Assembly (NCBI GenBank): GCA_002344055.1
Contig: DDTH01000014.1
Coordinates: 97,489-161,488 of the forward strand
DNA: 64,000 nucleotides
DNA from: Sphingomonadales bacterium UBA2369
GTDB taxonomy: Bacteria; Pseudomonadota; Alphaproteobacteria; Sphingomonadales; Sphingomonadaceae
Reading direction: 5' to 3'
Shown in pieces: positions 24,510 to 31,470 of this stretch. A program made the position numbers and the translations under genes. Within the stretch, counting starts at the first letter, position 1. Every line of letters starts with the position of its first letter. The notes under the pieces are model-generated. The model did no database searches and was not told where the DNA came from. It worked only from the letters and a program-made list of their open reading frames with translations.

Positions 24510-24859
24510 CACGCACGCTCCTGCTTGGACAGGCTGGTCCGGCCGGACTTGCGCCCGCGGATGGCCCGCAATTCGCTCTCCAGATCGTCCAGTTCCGCGC
24601 GTTCGTCGCTCAGCGCCGGGCGGCGGTCACTGCCGGCAAGCGGGTTCCAGTTCGGATTCTCGTCCGCCAGGATGCGCTCCAGCGTGCGCATCCGGTCGTC
24701 GAGCCGCCGGGCCAGATCGTAGAGATCGTCCAGCATCGTCTCGTCTTCGGTGGTGAGCGAGGTCTTCGTCTTCCACTTGGTGACGTAGTGGAGAATGATC
24801 CACGGGAAGACGATGAAGATGATCGGGATGATGATGATGGGAATCCACTCGCCGTCCAT
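24509..24859 (-). CDS. pspB: Envelope stress protein PspB-like
   Basis: 116 residues, longer than E. coli PspB (about 74). N-terminal membrane segment (IPIIIIPIIFIVFPWIILHYV), a KWKTKTSLTTEDE stretch, then the PspB core DLYDLARRLDDRMRTLERIL and ADENPNWNP, corresponding to the LESILDxxHPNW end of enterobacterial PspB. A further ~45 residues form a charged helix (ELDDLESELRAIRGRK). The gene follows pspA by five bases and overlaps pspC. It is the likely ancestor of the small-protein array, inferred from the shared LERI segment. Confidence 0.88.
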   Translation of the reverse strand: MDGEWIPIIIIPIIFIVFPWIILHYVTKWKTKTSLTTEDETMLDDLYDLARRLDDRMRTLERILADENPNWNPLAGSDRRPALSDERAELDDLESELRAIRGRKSGRTSLSKQERA

Positions 24860-24864
24860 GACCG

Positions 24865-25566
24865 TCAGCCTTCCTTCTTGTCGTTGCTACCGGTCTGGTT
24901 CGACCGTTTGGCCAGCGACGCCTTCAGCGCCTCCAGCTCGGCATCCACCTTGTCCGCGCTGCGCAGCTCGGCGATTTCCTCGTCCAGGCTCTTCGGCCCG
25001 GCGCCCAGCGCCAGCGCATCCGCCTCGCCCTCGGCCAGATCGGCATGCCGCTCCAGCACGTCGAAGCGGCTGAATGCCTCCTGCGTCTTCGGCCCCGCAT
25101 ACATTTCCCGCATGCGGACGCGATTGTGGGCATTTTCCATGCGCGTCATGATCGCATTCTGGCGGGTGCGGGCCTCGCGCAATTTGTTCTGCAGCTTGGC
25201 GATGTCCGCTTCCGACGCCTTCAGCGCGTCGTCCAGCACGTCGATCTCGATCTGCAGCTCGGCCGCCATGTCGGCCGCCTTCTGCTTCTCGTAGAGCGCC
25301 GCCTTGGCCAGATCCTCGCGGTCCTTGCTCAGCGCCAGTTCGGCCTTTTCGACCCAGCTGTCCTGCATCCGCTCCAGCTTGGCGATGTGGCGGCGCATTT
25401 CCTTCTGGTCGGCGATGGTGCGCGCGGCCGAGGCGCGAACCTCCACCAAAGTCTCTTCCATCTCCATGATGATCATGCGGATCATCTTCGCCGGGTCTTC
25501 GGCCTTGTCCAAAAGGTCGGTGACGTTGGCGGCGATGATGTCGCGGGTCCGCGAAAAAATGCTCAT
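24865..25566 (-). CDS. pspA: Phage shock protein A
   Basis: 233 residues, PspA/IM30 (ESCRT-III-like) family. The start giving MSIFSRTRDIIAANV fits the canonical M-G-I-F-S-R N-terminus that makes the amphipathic membrane-binding helix; an ATG two codons earlier (25572) is nearer to the aagga ribosome site and could be used instead. LLDKAEDPAKMIRMIIMEMEETL is the highly conserved segment, followed by long coiled coils. PspA both stabilises stressed membranes and inhibits PspF. It heads the pspA-B-C-array run, but a small membrane ORF lies between it and the sigma-54 promoter. Confidence 0.95.
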   Translation of the reverse strand: MSIFSRTRDIIAANVTDLLDKAEDPAKMIRMIIMEMEETLVEVRASAARTIADQKEMRRHIAKLERMQDSWVEKAELALSKDREDLAKAALYEKQKAADMAAELQIEIDVLDDALKASEADIAKLQNKLREARTRQNAIMTRMENAHNRVRMREMYAGPKTQEAFSRFDVLERHADLAEGEADALALGAGPKSLDEEIAELRSADKVDAELEALKASLAKRSNQTGSNDKKEG

Positions 25567-25732
25567 GAACATCGGTTCCTTCAAAAGATCGAACATCGCG
25601 CCGGCATGTCCGGTGCCGGTACGTCCGGCGTCCGCGCGCTGATCGCGGCTTGCGGCCGCCATCCTCGCATCGTCCGCGCCAGCATCGAACGGCCGCAGCG
25701 CCGCCGCAATGCTGATCTTGGCGCCGCGGGCC

Positions 25733-25846
25733 TCAGGCACGATTGCCCTCGACCGCGACCGGTGCGTGTCCGGCATAGACCAAAGTCGGCGCGGCAACGA
25801 CCAGGATCATCCCGACCGTGGCAATGATGCGCGCGAAACCGGACAT
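25733..25846 (-). CDS. Possible 37-residue membrane peptide at the head of the psp operon
   Basis: Short frame MSGFARIIATVGMILVVAAP followed by TLVYAGHAPVAVEGNRA. It has one hydrophobic segment that may be a membrane anchor or a signal peptide (a cut after VYA is possible). It begins about 43 bases downstream of the predicted sigma-54 start point, and aagga lies about 11 bases before the ATG, a slightly long spacing. It would be the first gene of the psp transcript. Only position and composition support it. Confidence 0.5.
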   Translation of the reverse strand: MSGFARIIATVGMILVVAAPTLVYAGHAPVAVEGNRA

Positions 25847-25900
25847 GATGTTCTTTTTCCTTCTTTCACCGCCCCGACCGCCGGGGCTTGCCCGAAACTT

Positions 25901-25917
25901 TGCAACCGGCGTGCCAG
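25901..25917 (-). promoter_or_regulatory. Sigma-54 promoter of the psp operon
   Basis: Read on the minus strand the sequence is CTGGCACGCCGGTTGCA: the -24 element TGGCACG and -12 element TTGCA with four bases between them, a full match to the sigma-54 consensus. It points at the psp genes, and the gene for their sigma-54 activator PspF starts about 100 bases upstream on the other strand. Confidence 0.92.
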
Positions 25918-26017
25918 CAGGCGGGAATGGCGGAAAACTGCGGAATCCTGCAATTTCGCTGGCGTCACGAACCGAAAAATCTTGCCAATAGTCGGGATAA
26001 TGCGCCAAGTCGCGGGA

Positions 26018-27079
26018 ATGGATCGCGCGAAGCAACTGGTCGGCCAGGCCTCTTCATTCCTCGATGCGGTGGAGCGCGCCAGCCGCGCCGCGCCGCTTGA
26101 CCGGCCGGTGCTGGTGATCGGCGAACGCGGCACCGGCAAGGAACTGATCGCCGAACGTCTGCACCATCTGTCCGATCGCTGGGACGGCCCGTTGATCGTG
26201 CTGAACTGCGCCGCGCTTCCCGAAACGTTGATCGAGGCGGAATTGTTCGGGCACGAGGCTGGCGCCTTCACCGGGGCCACCAAGGCGCGCGCAGGGCGGT
26301 TCGAGGAAGCCGATGGCGGCACGCTCTTCTTGGACGAACTGGCCACGCTTTCAAAGCCCGCCCAGGACCGTCTCCTCCGCGCGATCGAATATGGCGAGGT
26401 CACCCGCATCGGCGCCTCCAAGCCGGTGCGCGTCGATGTCCGCATCGTCGCCGCCACCAACGAGCATCTGCCAGCCCTGGTCGAGCAGCACCGCTTCCGC
26501 GCCGACCTGCTCGATCGCCTCTCCTTCGAAGTCGTCACTTTGCCGCCGCTCCGGCACCGGGAAAGCGACATCGCCATACTCGCCGACCATTTCGGCCGCC
26601 GCATGGCGCTGGAGCTGGAATGGGACAGCTGGCCGGGCTTCAGCCGCGCCGCGCAGGAGAAACTGGTCGAATATGAATGGCCCGGCAACGTCCGCGAGCT
26701 CCGCAACGTCGTCGAGCGCGCCGTCTACCGCTGGGCCGTCGCCGATGCGCCGATCGACGATATCCAGTTCGATCCCTTCGCTTCTCCCTTCATGCCGCAG
26801 GGCCAGGCACCGGCCCCCCTCCCGCTTTCGGGAGGCGCAGCGCCGCAGGCGCAGGGTAGGGCCGTCGCTGAAGTATCGGAACTGGTCGTCCAGGCCGGGC
26901 TCACCGCCTACGATCCCGCCAGCTGCGCCGACTTCCGCCTCGCCATCGCCGAATATGAAAAGGCGATCCTGGCCTCCGCCCTGGAAAAATGCCGCTGGAA
27001 CCAGCGCGCCGCCGCGAAGGAACTCAAACTCAGCTACGACCAGCTCCGCCACGCCATGCGCCGGCACGAGATGCAGTAA
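26018..27079 (+). CDS. pspF: Sigma-54 activator PspF
   Basis: About 353 residues from the ATG giving MDRAKQLVGQASSFLDAVE, which lines up with the E. coli PspF N-terminus; no receiver or sensor domain precedes it. The AAA+ domain has Walker A GERGTGKE (about 35-42), GAFTGA (about 82-87, contact with sigma-54), GGTLFLDELA Walker B and the FRADLLDRLSF arginine-finger region. A Fis-type HTH ends the protein (NQRAAAKELKLSYDQLRHAM). It is divergent from the psp operon and is probably held inactive by PspA. An alternative ATG lies at 26000. A palindromic repeat encodes part of the linker before the HTH. Confidence 0.95.
   Translation: MDRAKQLVGQASSFLDAVERASRAAPLDRPVLVIGERGTGKELIAERLHHLSDRWDGPLIVLNCAALPETLIEAELFGHEAGAFTGATKARAGRFEEADGGTLFLDELATLSKPAQDRLLRAIEYGEVTRIGASKPVRVDVRIVAATNEHLPALVEQHRFRADLLDRLSFEVVTLPPLRHRESDIAILADHFGRRMALELEWDSWPGFSRAAQEKLVEYEWPGNVRELRNVVERAVYRWAVADAPIDDIQFDPFASPFMPQGQAPAPLPLSGGAAPQAQGRAVAEVSELVVQAGLTAYDPASCADFRLAIAEYEKAILASALEKCRWNQRAAAKELKLSYDQLRHAMRRHEMQ
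26815..26866. repeat. GC-rich palindromic insert inside pspF
   Basis: Contains the hairpin ccctcccgctttcgggagg followed by cgcagcgccgcaggcgcaggg (gcgc/ccgc hairpins). It is translated in frame as PLPLSGGAAPQAQGR in the linker between the AAA+ and HTH domains. It resembles dispersed intergenic elements of sphingomonads; no full copy is seen elsewhere in this window. Confidence 0.55.
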
Positions 27080-27156
27080 ATTCTTCCGTGTCACTGCAGG
27101 ATTCTATGCGGTGCCGAACCACGATAGGTTCTTTTGATAAAAGGATGCTATCCGGT

Positions 27157-27310
27157 AGAAAGATCGTGCAAAGCCTTGGGGAACATGTGAACGGCGACTG
27201 CCATACGAACGGCATTGAACGTTTCTGGTCGCTTCTGAAACGGCAGATCATCGGTAGCCAGCACTTTGTGCCGCAGGAGCAGAGCGAGCAATACGTCGCG
27301 GCGGGTTCCT
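27157..27310 (+). pseudogene. Remnant of an IS1595-type transposase
   Basis: Translation gives HVNGDCHTNGIERFWSLLKR and then QIIGSQHFVPQ, the well-known C-terminal stretch of IS1595/ISXO2-like DDE transposases (compare HTNxxExFWSLLKR). The N-terminal two thirds are missing, and the frame loses similarity after about 27310. No terminal inverted repeats were found. It lies directly downstream of pspF at the left edge of the low-GC segment. Confidence 0.8.
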
Positions 27311-27404
27311 GCGTTCATCGGCTTGATGGCAAAGGCACTACCCGCCTTAGTGCTCGTCCTGCTACAATTGATTGTAAGCGGCGGACTGACAAGGCACTCG
27401 TCGC

Positions 27405-27617
27405 GTGACGAAGAAAAAGAGCAAATCAAAGGTCAAGCTCTCAAATCTCAGCTTTGACGAGGCTCTGACTCGCCTTATCCAGACCGATCCAACGGAACTC
27501 GTCGAGATCCACGAACGAGTCGCCAAGGATGCGGAGAAAATTGAGCGCAATGCCAAAGAGCACTTCAGCGATATCCGAGCGGGTGGACGGCGATTCAAGC
27601 GTCCATTCCGTCCTTGA
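27405..27617 (+). CDS. Small basic protein of unknown function
   Basis: 70 residues, very basic: a lysine-rich start (MTKKKSKSKVKLS), a central helix NLSFDEALTRLIQTDPTELVEIHERV and a basic tail (RAGGRRFKRPFRP). I do not recognise the family. Base composition is clearly lower in G+C than the surroundings. It overlaps the next gene by up to 68 bases, so the two are probably a unit. DNA or RNA binding is possible from charge alone. Confidence 0.6.
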   Translation: MTKKKSKSKVKLSNLSFDEALTRLIQTDPTELVEIHERVAKDAEKIERNAKEHFSDIRAGGRRFKRPFRP

Positions 27618-28464
27618 TTTCCTTTATCACGACGCCCGTAGAATTGGCTCATTCCTCTCACAATTTGAAGGTGACGGTCACCTCTCAGAGTTGACCCGCA
27701 CCAAAGATGGCGCGCGAGGCAAGAAGCAATCCAGTACCCATGACGTGAAGGGAAGCTTGGGGGTCGCCTCTGGAACGCTCACAGACGGCATGGAAACATC
27801 TCTTGAGACGGCTGAAGGCTATACTAGGGTATTCGATCCCTACTGGGCCAATGCACGAGCACTCCTCGACTATTTGAGTGAGAATGACCTGCTTCAGCAT
27901 GACCTCGATTCCGCGAAACTCGGCCAATTCGTCCTTGCGAAGGGCTATTTGAGCGTCCTTGATCTGGCGATGCTTAAAGATGCCTGGAAGTTGCCTACGA
28001 TAGCGCGGAAGGTGCTCGGGAGCGTGGTGTCAGGAAAAACATCCAATATGAGTGCCGCTGCAAAAGCGGCCCAAAAGGAACAGAAAGAAAACGCCGAGTT
28101 GATGCTGGAAATGATGCAGCTGCTTCCCCATTCCGTTCATGCTTCTTTGCTGACAAGTCAGGGGAGAGCGCAAATGATTTGGTGCACCCTAAGAGAGGAA
28201 TATCTAGCGATTCGTGCTAGCGATATTACGCTTTCCTACGGCAGCACTATGCCTGGAGAATGGTCTATGGTCGGGATTCTTAGCGCATCACCCGAGTTCG
28301 TCGCGCCTGATGTTAATGTTCAAGACGACCCCACGCCTGGCGTGTTTCAGAGCGTAATCGGGCATGTGTCAAAGACGCTTGCGCCTATTGTGAGGGTTGC
28401 CATGGGGCGCCCTGCCGCCGCCAGCGCGATCACACCGCTTCTAATCTTCCGTGAGATCACCTGA
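27550..28464 (+). CDS. Unknown protein in the low-GC segment
   Basis: About 304 residues; the start could also be the GTG at 27583, just ahead of the segment SVHSVLDFLYHDARRIGSFLSQFE that looks like the conserved beginning. The next stretch (SSTHDVKGSLGVASGTLTDG) is Gly/Ser-rich, followed by an alpha/beta region (YTRVFDPYWANARALLDYLSENDLL). No catalytic motif, signal peptide or membrane segment is evident. The FLYHD-like opening loosely recalls proteins annotated as DUF6414, but I cannot confirm this. It is coupled to the small basic gene and was probably acquired with it. Confidence 0.65.
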   Translation: MPKSTSAISERVDGDSSVHSVLDFLYHDARRIGSFLSQFEGDGHLSELTRTKDGARGKKQSSTHDVKGSLGVASGTLTDGMETSLETAEGYTRVFDPYWANARALLDYLSENDLLQHDLDSAKLGQFVLAKGYLSVLDLAMLKDAWKLPTIARKVLGSVVSGKTSNMSAAAKAAQKEQKENAELMLEMMQLLPHSVHASLLTSQGRAQMIWCTLREEYLAIRASDITLSYGSTMPGEWSMVGILSASPEFVAPDVNVQDDPTPGVFQSVIGHVSKTLAPIVRVAMGRPAAASAITPLLIFREIT

Positions 28465-28540
28465 AGGTCGCACACCTCGATATGGTTGCATGTCTCGGAA
28501 TGGGGTGCGGGAAGGCTTGTCGAAACTGAGTGAGAGCTGA

Positions 28541-28714
28541 GCAATCGCTCGATTTGCCTCGCGCTACCTCCACGCCCGCATCCGCAGCCCGGCCCGCTCT
28601 TCATGGTCGGTGCAGGGCGGCGTCACCTGGACCAACACGCCGTCGCTCAGCGGCGCGTCGGATTCGGGCTATTCCTACCTCCAGTTCAATCTCGGCATTT
28701 CCCGCCGTTTCTGA
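28541..28714 (+). pseudogene. 3' remnant of an outer-membrane protein gene
   Basis: An open tail of 57 codons with no start: ARFASRYLHARIRSPARS, then WSVQGGVTWTNTPSLSG and SYLQFNLGISRRF before the stop. High G+C returns here, and the alternating residues with a terminal phenylalanine are those of the last strands of a beta-barrel. An in-frame stop lies at 28538. The 5' part was probably removed when the low-GC segment was inserted. Confidence 0.65.
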
Positions 28715-28777
28715 CCGTGCCGCCCCCACCTTGCCACTTGATCCAGGATAATGGAAAAGCGGGCGAGGGGGGATGAT

Positions 28778-29842
28778 ATGCCCGCACGCACGCTGCCGCC
28801 GATCGGTTTCTGGAGCTATGCCCGCCCCGACGACGAATTGTCCGGCGGCCAGCTGTCCCGCCTCCGCGCTTTGATCCGCGCCGAGCTGCAGCAGCAATAT
28901 GGCCGCGCGCCGATCCAGCTTTTTCAGGACGTCAGCGCCATCTCCCACGGTTCGCGCTGGGAAGGCGAGATCCGCCGCGCGCTCGACAATTCCACCTTCT
29001 TCATCCCGATCCTGTCGCCCAGCTTCGTGCAGAGCGAATGGTGCGTGCAGGAACTCCGCATCTTTCAGGACCGCCAGCAGCGCCTGTTCGATCTGCATCC
29101 GGATCTGCCGCGCACCAGCCGTATCTTTCCGATCCATTATATCGACGTGATGGAGGTGGAGGGGCTGGACCCCGCCGTCGACGCTTCCCTGCGCGAACTG
29201 CAATGGTTCGATTTCCGCGAGCATCGCCACAGCGATTTCGGCGGCGCGGATGTGCGCCGCACCGTCTCCAGCTTCGTCACCAGCGTCCGCGATCTGCTCC
29301 GCCTGCGCGTCGAGCAGGCCGAACAGGCGCCTGCCGCGAAGCCGCCGCGTCCAACCCCGCCCGCGCCGCCGCCCCCGGCTCCGCCCGTCCAGCCCGCTTA
29401 TCCGGCCCCTCCGCCGCCGCCGACCGCAGGCGCTCCCAACCGGACCCTGCTGATCGGCGGGATCGCGGCCGCACTCGTCGCGGTCGTGGCGTTGACCCTG
29501 TTCTTCGCCCTGCGCCCCCGCCCGGCCGCCGCCCCCGCCACCGCGCCCGCCGCCAGCTCCGCTGCGCAGCCCGCCACCGACGCGGAATGGCGGCAGCGGG
29601 TCGTCGGCCGCTGGGGCGACAATCCGGCCTGCAATGGCCGCGTCGCCACCATCAATGCGGACGGCAGCTATTACGATCAGGCGGCGGGCAATTGGTCGGT
29701 CAGCAACGGCCGCGTCACCTTCGCCGAGCCGAACGGCACAATCGTCGCGACCCCCAGCCTGTCCGGCGCGAACGGCGAAATCATGGTCCTCACCGACGTG
29801 ACCAGCGGCACCGCCGAAACCTGGTATCCCTGCCCGGGTTAA
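28778..29842 (+). CDS. TIR-domain protein with membrane anchor and extracytoplasmic domain (TIR-1)
   Basis: 354 residues. The TIR domain is about 8-150: IGFWSYARPDD opening, DVSAISHGSRWEGEIRRAL in the BB-loop/helix region, and SEWCVQEL with the likely NADase glutamate (about E92). A proline-rich linker follows (about 185-215), then a membrane segment (about 222-245) and a C-terminal ~100-residue domain with CNGR..INADGSYYDQAAGNW and WYPC, probably on the far side of the membrane. The ATG chosen follows aggggggatgat; an upstream ATG at 28751 is weaker. The layout matches the TIR protein at 40269-41129. Its TAA overlaps the terL TAA on the other strand. Confidence 0.88.
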   Translation: MPARTLPPIGFWSYARPDDELSGGQLSRLRALIRAELQQQYGRAPIQLFQDVSAISHGSRWEGEIRRALDNSTFFIPILSPSFVQSEWCVQELRIFQDRQQRLFDLHPDLPRTSRIFPIHYIDVMEVEGLDPAVDASLRELQWFDFREHRHSDFGGADVRRTVSSFVTSVRDLLRLRVEQAEQAPAAKPPRPTPPAPPPPAPPVQPAYPAPPPPPTAGAPNRTLLIGGIAAALVAVVALTLFFALRPRPAAAPATAPAASSAAQPATDAEWRQRVVGRWGDNPACNGRVATINADGSYYDQAAGNWSVSNGRVTFAEPNGTIVATPSLSGANGEIMVLTDVTSGTAETWYPCPG

Positions 29843-31470
29843 AGCCCGCGCACACTCGGCCCCGCCCCACCCGGACACAAAGCGTCCAGCGCCCACACCA
29901 TCGCATCCGCCCGGTCCGGCGACCGCCCCGGCCCCGCATAGGGCTGGTCATAGCTCAGCCCGGTCAATTCCTCCTCCAGCGCCGGAAAGCACCCCGCAAA
30001 CTTCGCCTTCCCGCCCTCGAACAAAGCCGCCGCCACCGCCGCCCGCTCGCCCTTCGCGCGCCGCGCATGCACCAGCTTCACCGGCAGCGTCGCCCCTGCC
30101 GCGCGCAGCACGGACTTGATCATCTCCCCGCCATTATTCGCCTCCGCCACGATCAGCGATGCGCCCCAAGCCTCCGCCGCAGCCGCCACCTTGCGCGCCC
30201 ACCCCTCCGGCGAAAGCCCACCCGCCGAAGCATCGGCCAGCACATAGGCCACCCCGTCTACGCCCATCCCGCACACCAATATCCCGCACTCGTCCCCCAA
30301 AGCCGTCGCCGGCGGATCCACCCCGACGACGATGCGGACAAACAATTCCCCTCCAGCCCTTGCTGGAGGGGCTAGGGGTGGCACTTCTTCTTCCTTCCCT
30401 TGCGGCCAAGAACCACCCCCAGCCCCTCCACGAAGGCGTGGAGGGGAGCCAGGCCCAGCCAGTGGACCACCCTTCAGATACGGCAGCGCCTCCGCCTCCT
30501 CCACCTCGGGCAACACCTCGGGCCATCCCCGCATCCCCTCGATCCCGGCCCGCGTCCAGAGCGCCCCGCTCACTTCCTCCAGCAATTCGCCACCCAATTC
30601 CTGCCGCGCCAGCAACCCCGTCAGCCGCCTCCGCTGCGCCTCGACCCACCCGGCCGGCAGATGGGGATTCGCCCCAGAAGCCCCGCGCGTCACTTCCACA
30701 TCCGGCTCGCCGAGCAGCCGCCGCAGCGCCTCCACCCGCCGCGGCGTCGTCGTCACCAAAGCCCGCGGCCGCGCCCCGCGCCTGAGGCCCAGCTGCAGAT
30801 TGTCCCACGTCTCCTGCGGGTGCCGCCACTTGGCCAGCTCGTCGCACCAGGCATAATCATGCTCCGGCCCGCGCAGCCCATCCGGATGCGACCCCGAAAA
30901 GAGCGTCGCCTCCGCCCCGCTCGCAAACACGATCCGCCGCCGCTGAAACGAATATTCCACCACCTCGCCCTCTCGGGCCACCGCCAAAATCCCCGAAGGC
31001 CCCTCCACCAGCACCCGCCGCGCCTCATCCAGCGAAGCCGCCACCAGCGCGATCCGGATATTCCCTCTCCCGTCGGGAGAGGGAGGGAGCCGCGATGCGG
31101 CGGAAGGGTGAGGGTCATCCCACTCCGATTCCGCTCTTCCTGAGCTTGTCGAGACGAAGTCGGCCGCAGGCCAACGACTGCCCTTCTTCCTTTTCCCTCT
31201 CTGAGACGAAGGAGCAGCTGGCCGCACCAGCCCCATCACCCACTCCGCCCCCGCCCGCGTCTTCCCGAACCCGCGCCCCGCCATCATCACCCAGGTCCGC
31301 CAGTGATCCCCCTCCGGCGCCAGCTGCCCGCGATGCGCCCATTCGCCGAACGTCGCGAAGAACTCCCGCACGTCCGTCTCCGGCATGGCGTCCACCACCG
31401 CCTCGCAATCGCCCCGCTTCGCGTTCAGCAGGACGGAGGCGACACGTTGCTCATGCCCCATCGCGTTCAT
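29839..31470 (-). CDS. Terminase large subunit, GTA type, with in-frame repeat insertions
   Basis: 543 residues. ATPase motifs: Walker A GRGFGKTR (about 65-72) and Walker B YAWCDELAKW (D210-E211), with a later TTTPRR coupling motif. The nuclease half starts at VVGVDPPAT and ends in RSPDRADAMVWAL. Two segments do not belong to the family: residues ~84-136 (53 residues from repeat families B and C, 31063-31221) and ~340-375 (from a family A copy, 30346-30451). Both are in frame and sit between domains. The ATG overlaps the small-subunit stop. In gene transfer agents portal and capsid genes follow; here none does. Confidence 0.9.
   Translation of the reverse strand: MNAMGHEQRVASVLLNAKRGDCEAVVDAMPETDVREFFATFGEWAHRGQLAPEGDHWRTWVMMAGRGFGKTRAGAEWVMGLVRPAAPSSQRGKRKKGSRWPAADFVSTSSGRAESEWDDPHPSAASRLPPSPDGRGNIRIALVAASLDEARRVLVEGPSGILAVAREGEVVEYSFQRRRIVFASGAEATLFSGSHPDGLRGPEHDYAWCDELAKWRHPQETWDNLQLGLRRGARPRALVTTTPRRVEALRRLLGEPDVEVTRGASGANPHLPAGWVEAQRRRLTGLLARQELGGELLEEVSGALWTRAGIEGMRGWPEVLPEVEEAEALPYLKGGPLAGPGSPPRLRGGAGGGSWPQGKEEEVPPLAPPARAGGELFVRIVVGVDPPATALGDECGILVCGMGVDGVAYVLADASAGGLSPEGWARKVAAAAEAWGASLIVAEANNGGEMIKSVLRAAGATLPVKLVHARRAKGERAAVAAALFEGGKAKFAGCFPALEEELTGLSYDQPYAGPGRSPDRADAMVWALDALCPGGAGPSVRGL
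30346..30451. repeat. Family A palindromic repeat inside terL
   Basis: Both halves of the family A element are present in swapped order: ctccagcccttgctggaggggctaggggtggc at 30351-30382 and aagaaccacccccagcccctcc with its acgaaggcgt hairpin at 30408-30447. It is translated as a Gly/Pro-rich loop (GPGSPPRLRGGAGGGS and PPLAPPARAGGE) without breaking the frame. Confidence 0.9.
31063..31115. repeat. Family B palindromic repeat inside terL
   Basis: ctctcccgtcgggagagg hairpin followed by gagggagccgcgatgcggcg and gaagggtgagggtc. It matches the reverse complement of the element at 1-63. Translated in frame as the DDPHPSAASRLPPSPDGRG segment of the terminase. Confidence 0.85.
31134..31216. repeat. Family C repeat inside terL
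   Basis: Begins ctcttcctgagcttgtcgag, shares cctgagcttgtcga with the copy at 7311-7389, and has cgactgcccttcttcctttt and an imperfect return arm ctgagacgaagga. Together with the adjacent family B element it encodes the first inserted segment of the terminase. Confidence 0.8.

Noticed and set aside
22068..24512. Repeated array of similar units considered as a CRISPR-like or tandem DNA repeat
   Set aside because: The similarity is at protein level in separate genes with their own ribosome sites; the DNA between them is not repetitive.
22253..24722. Long plus-strand frames opposite the psp array
   Set aside because: They are antisense shadows of the small genes, ending at random and lacking ribosome sites.
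28505..28540. Sequence gaaggcttgtcgaaactgag resembling family C near the right edge of the low-GC segment
   Set aside because: Short, imperfect and without a partner arm; may be chance or a decayed copy.
29038..30375. 445-codon plus-strand frame over TIR-1 and terL
   Set aside because: Arg/Pro-rich translation with no domain; it runs across two well-supported genes in other frames.
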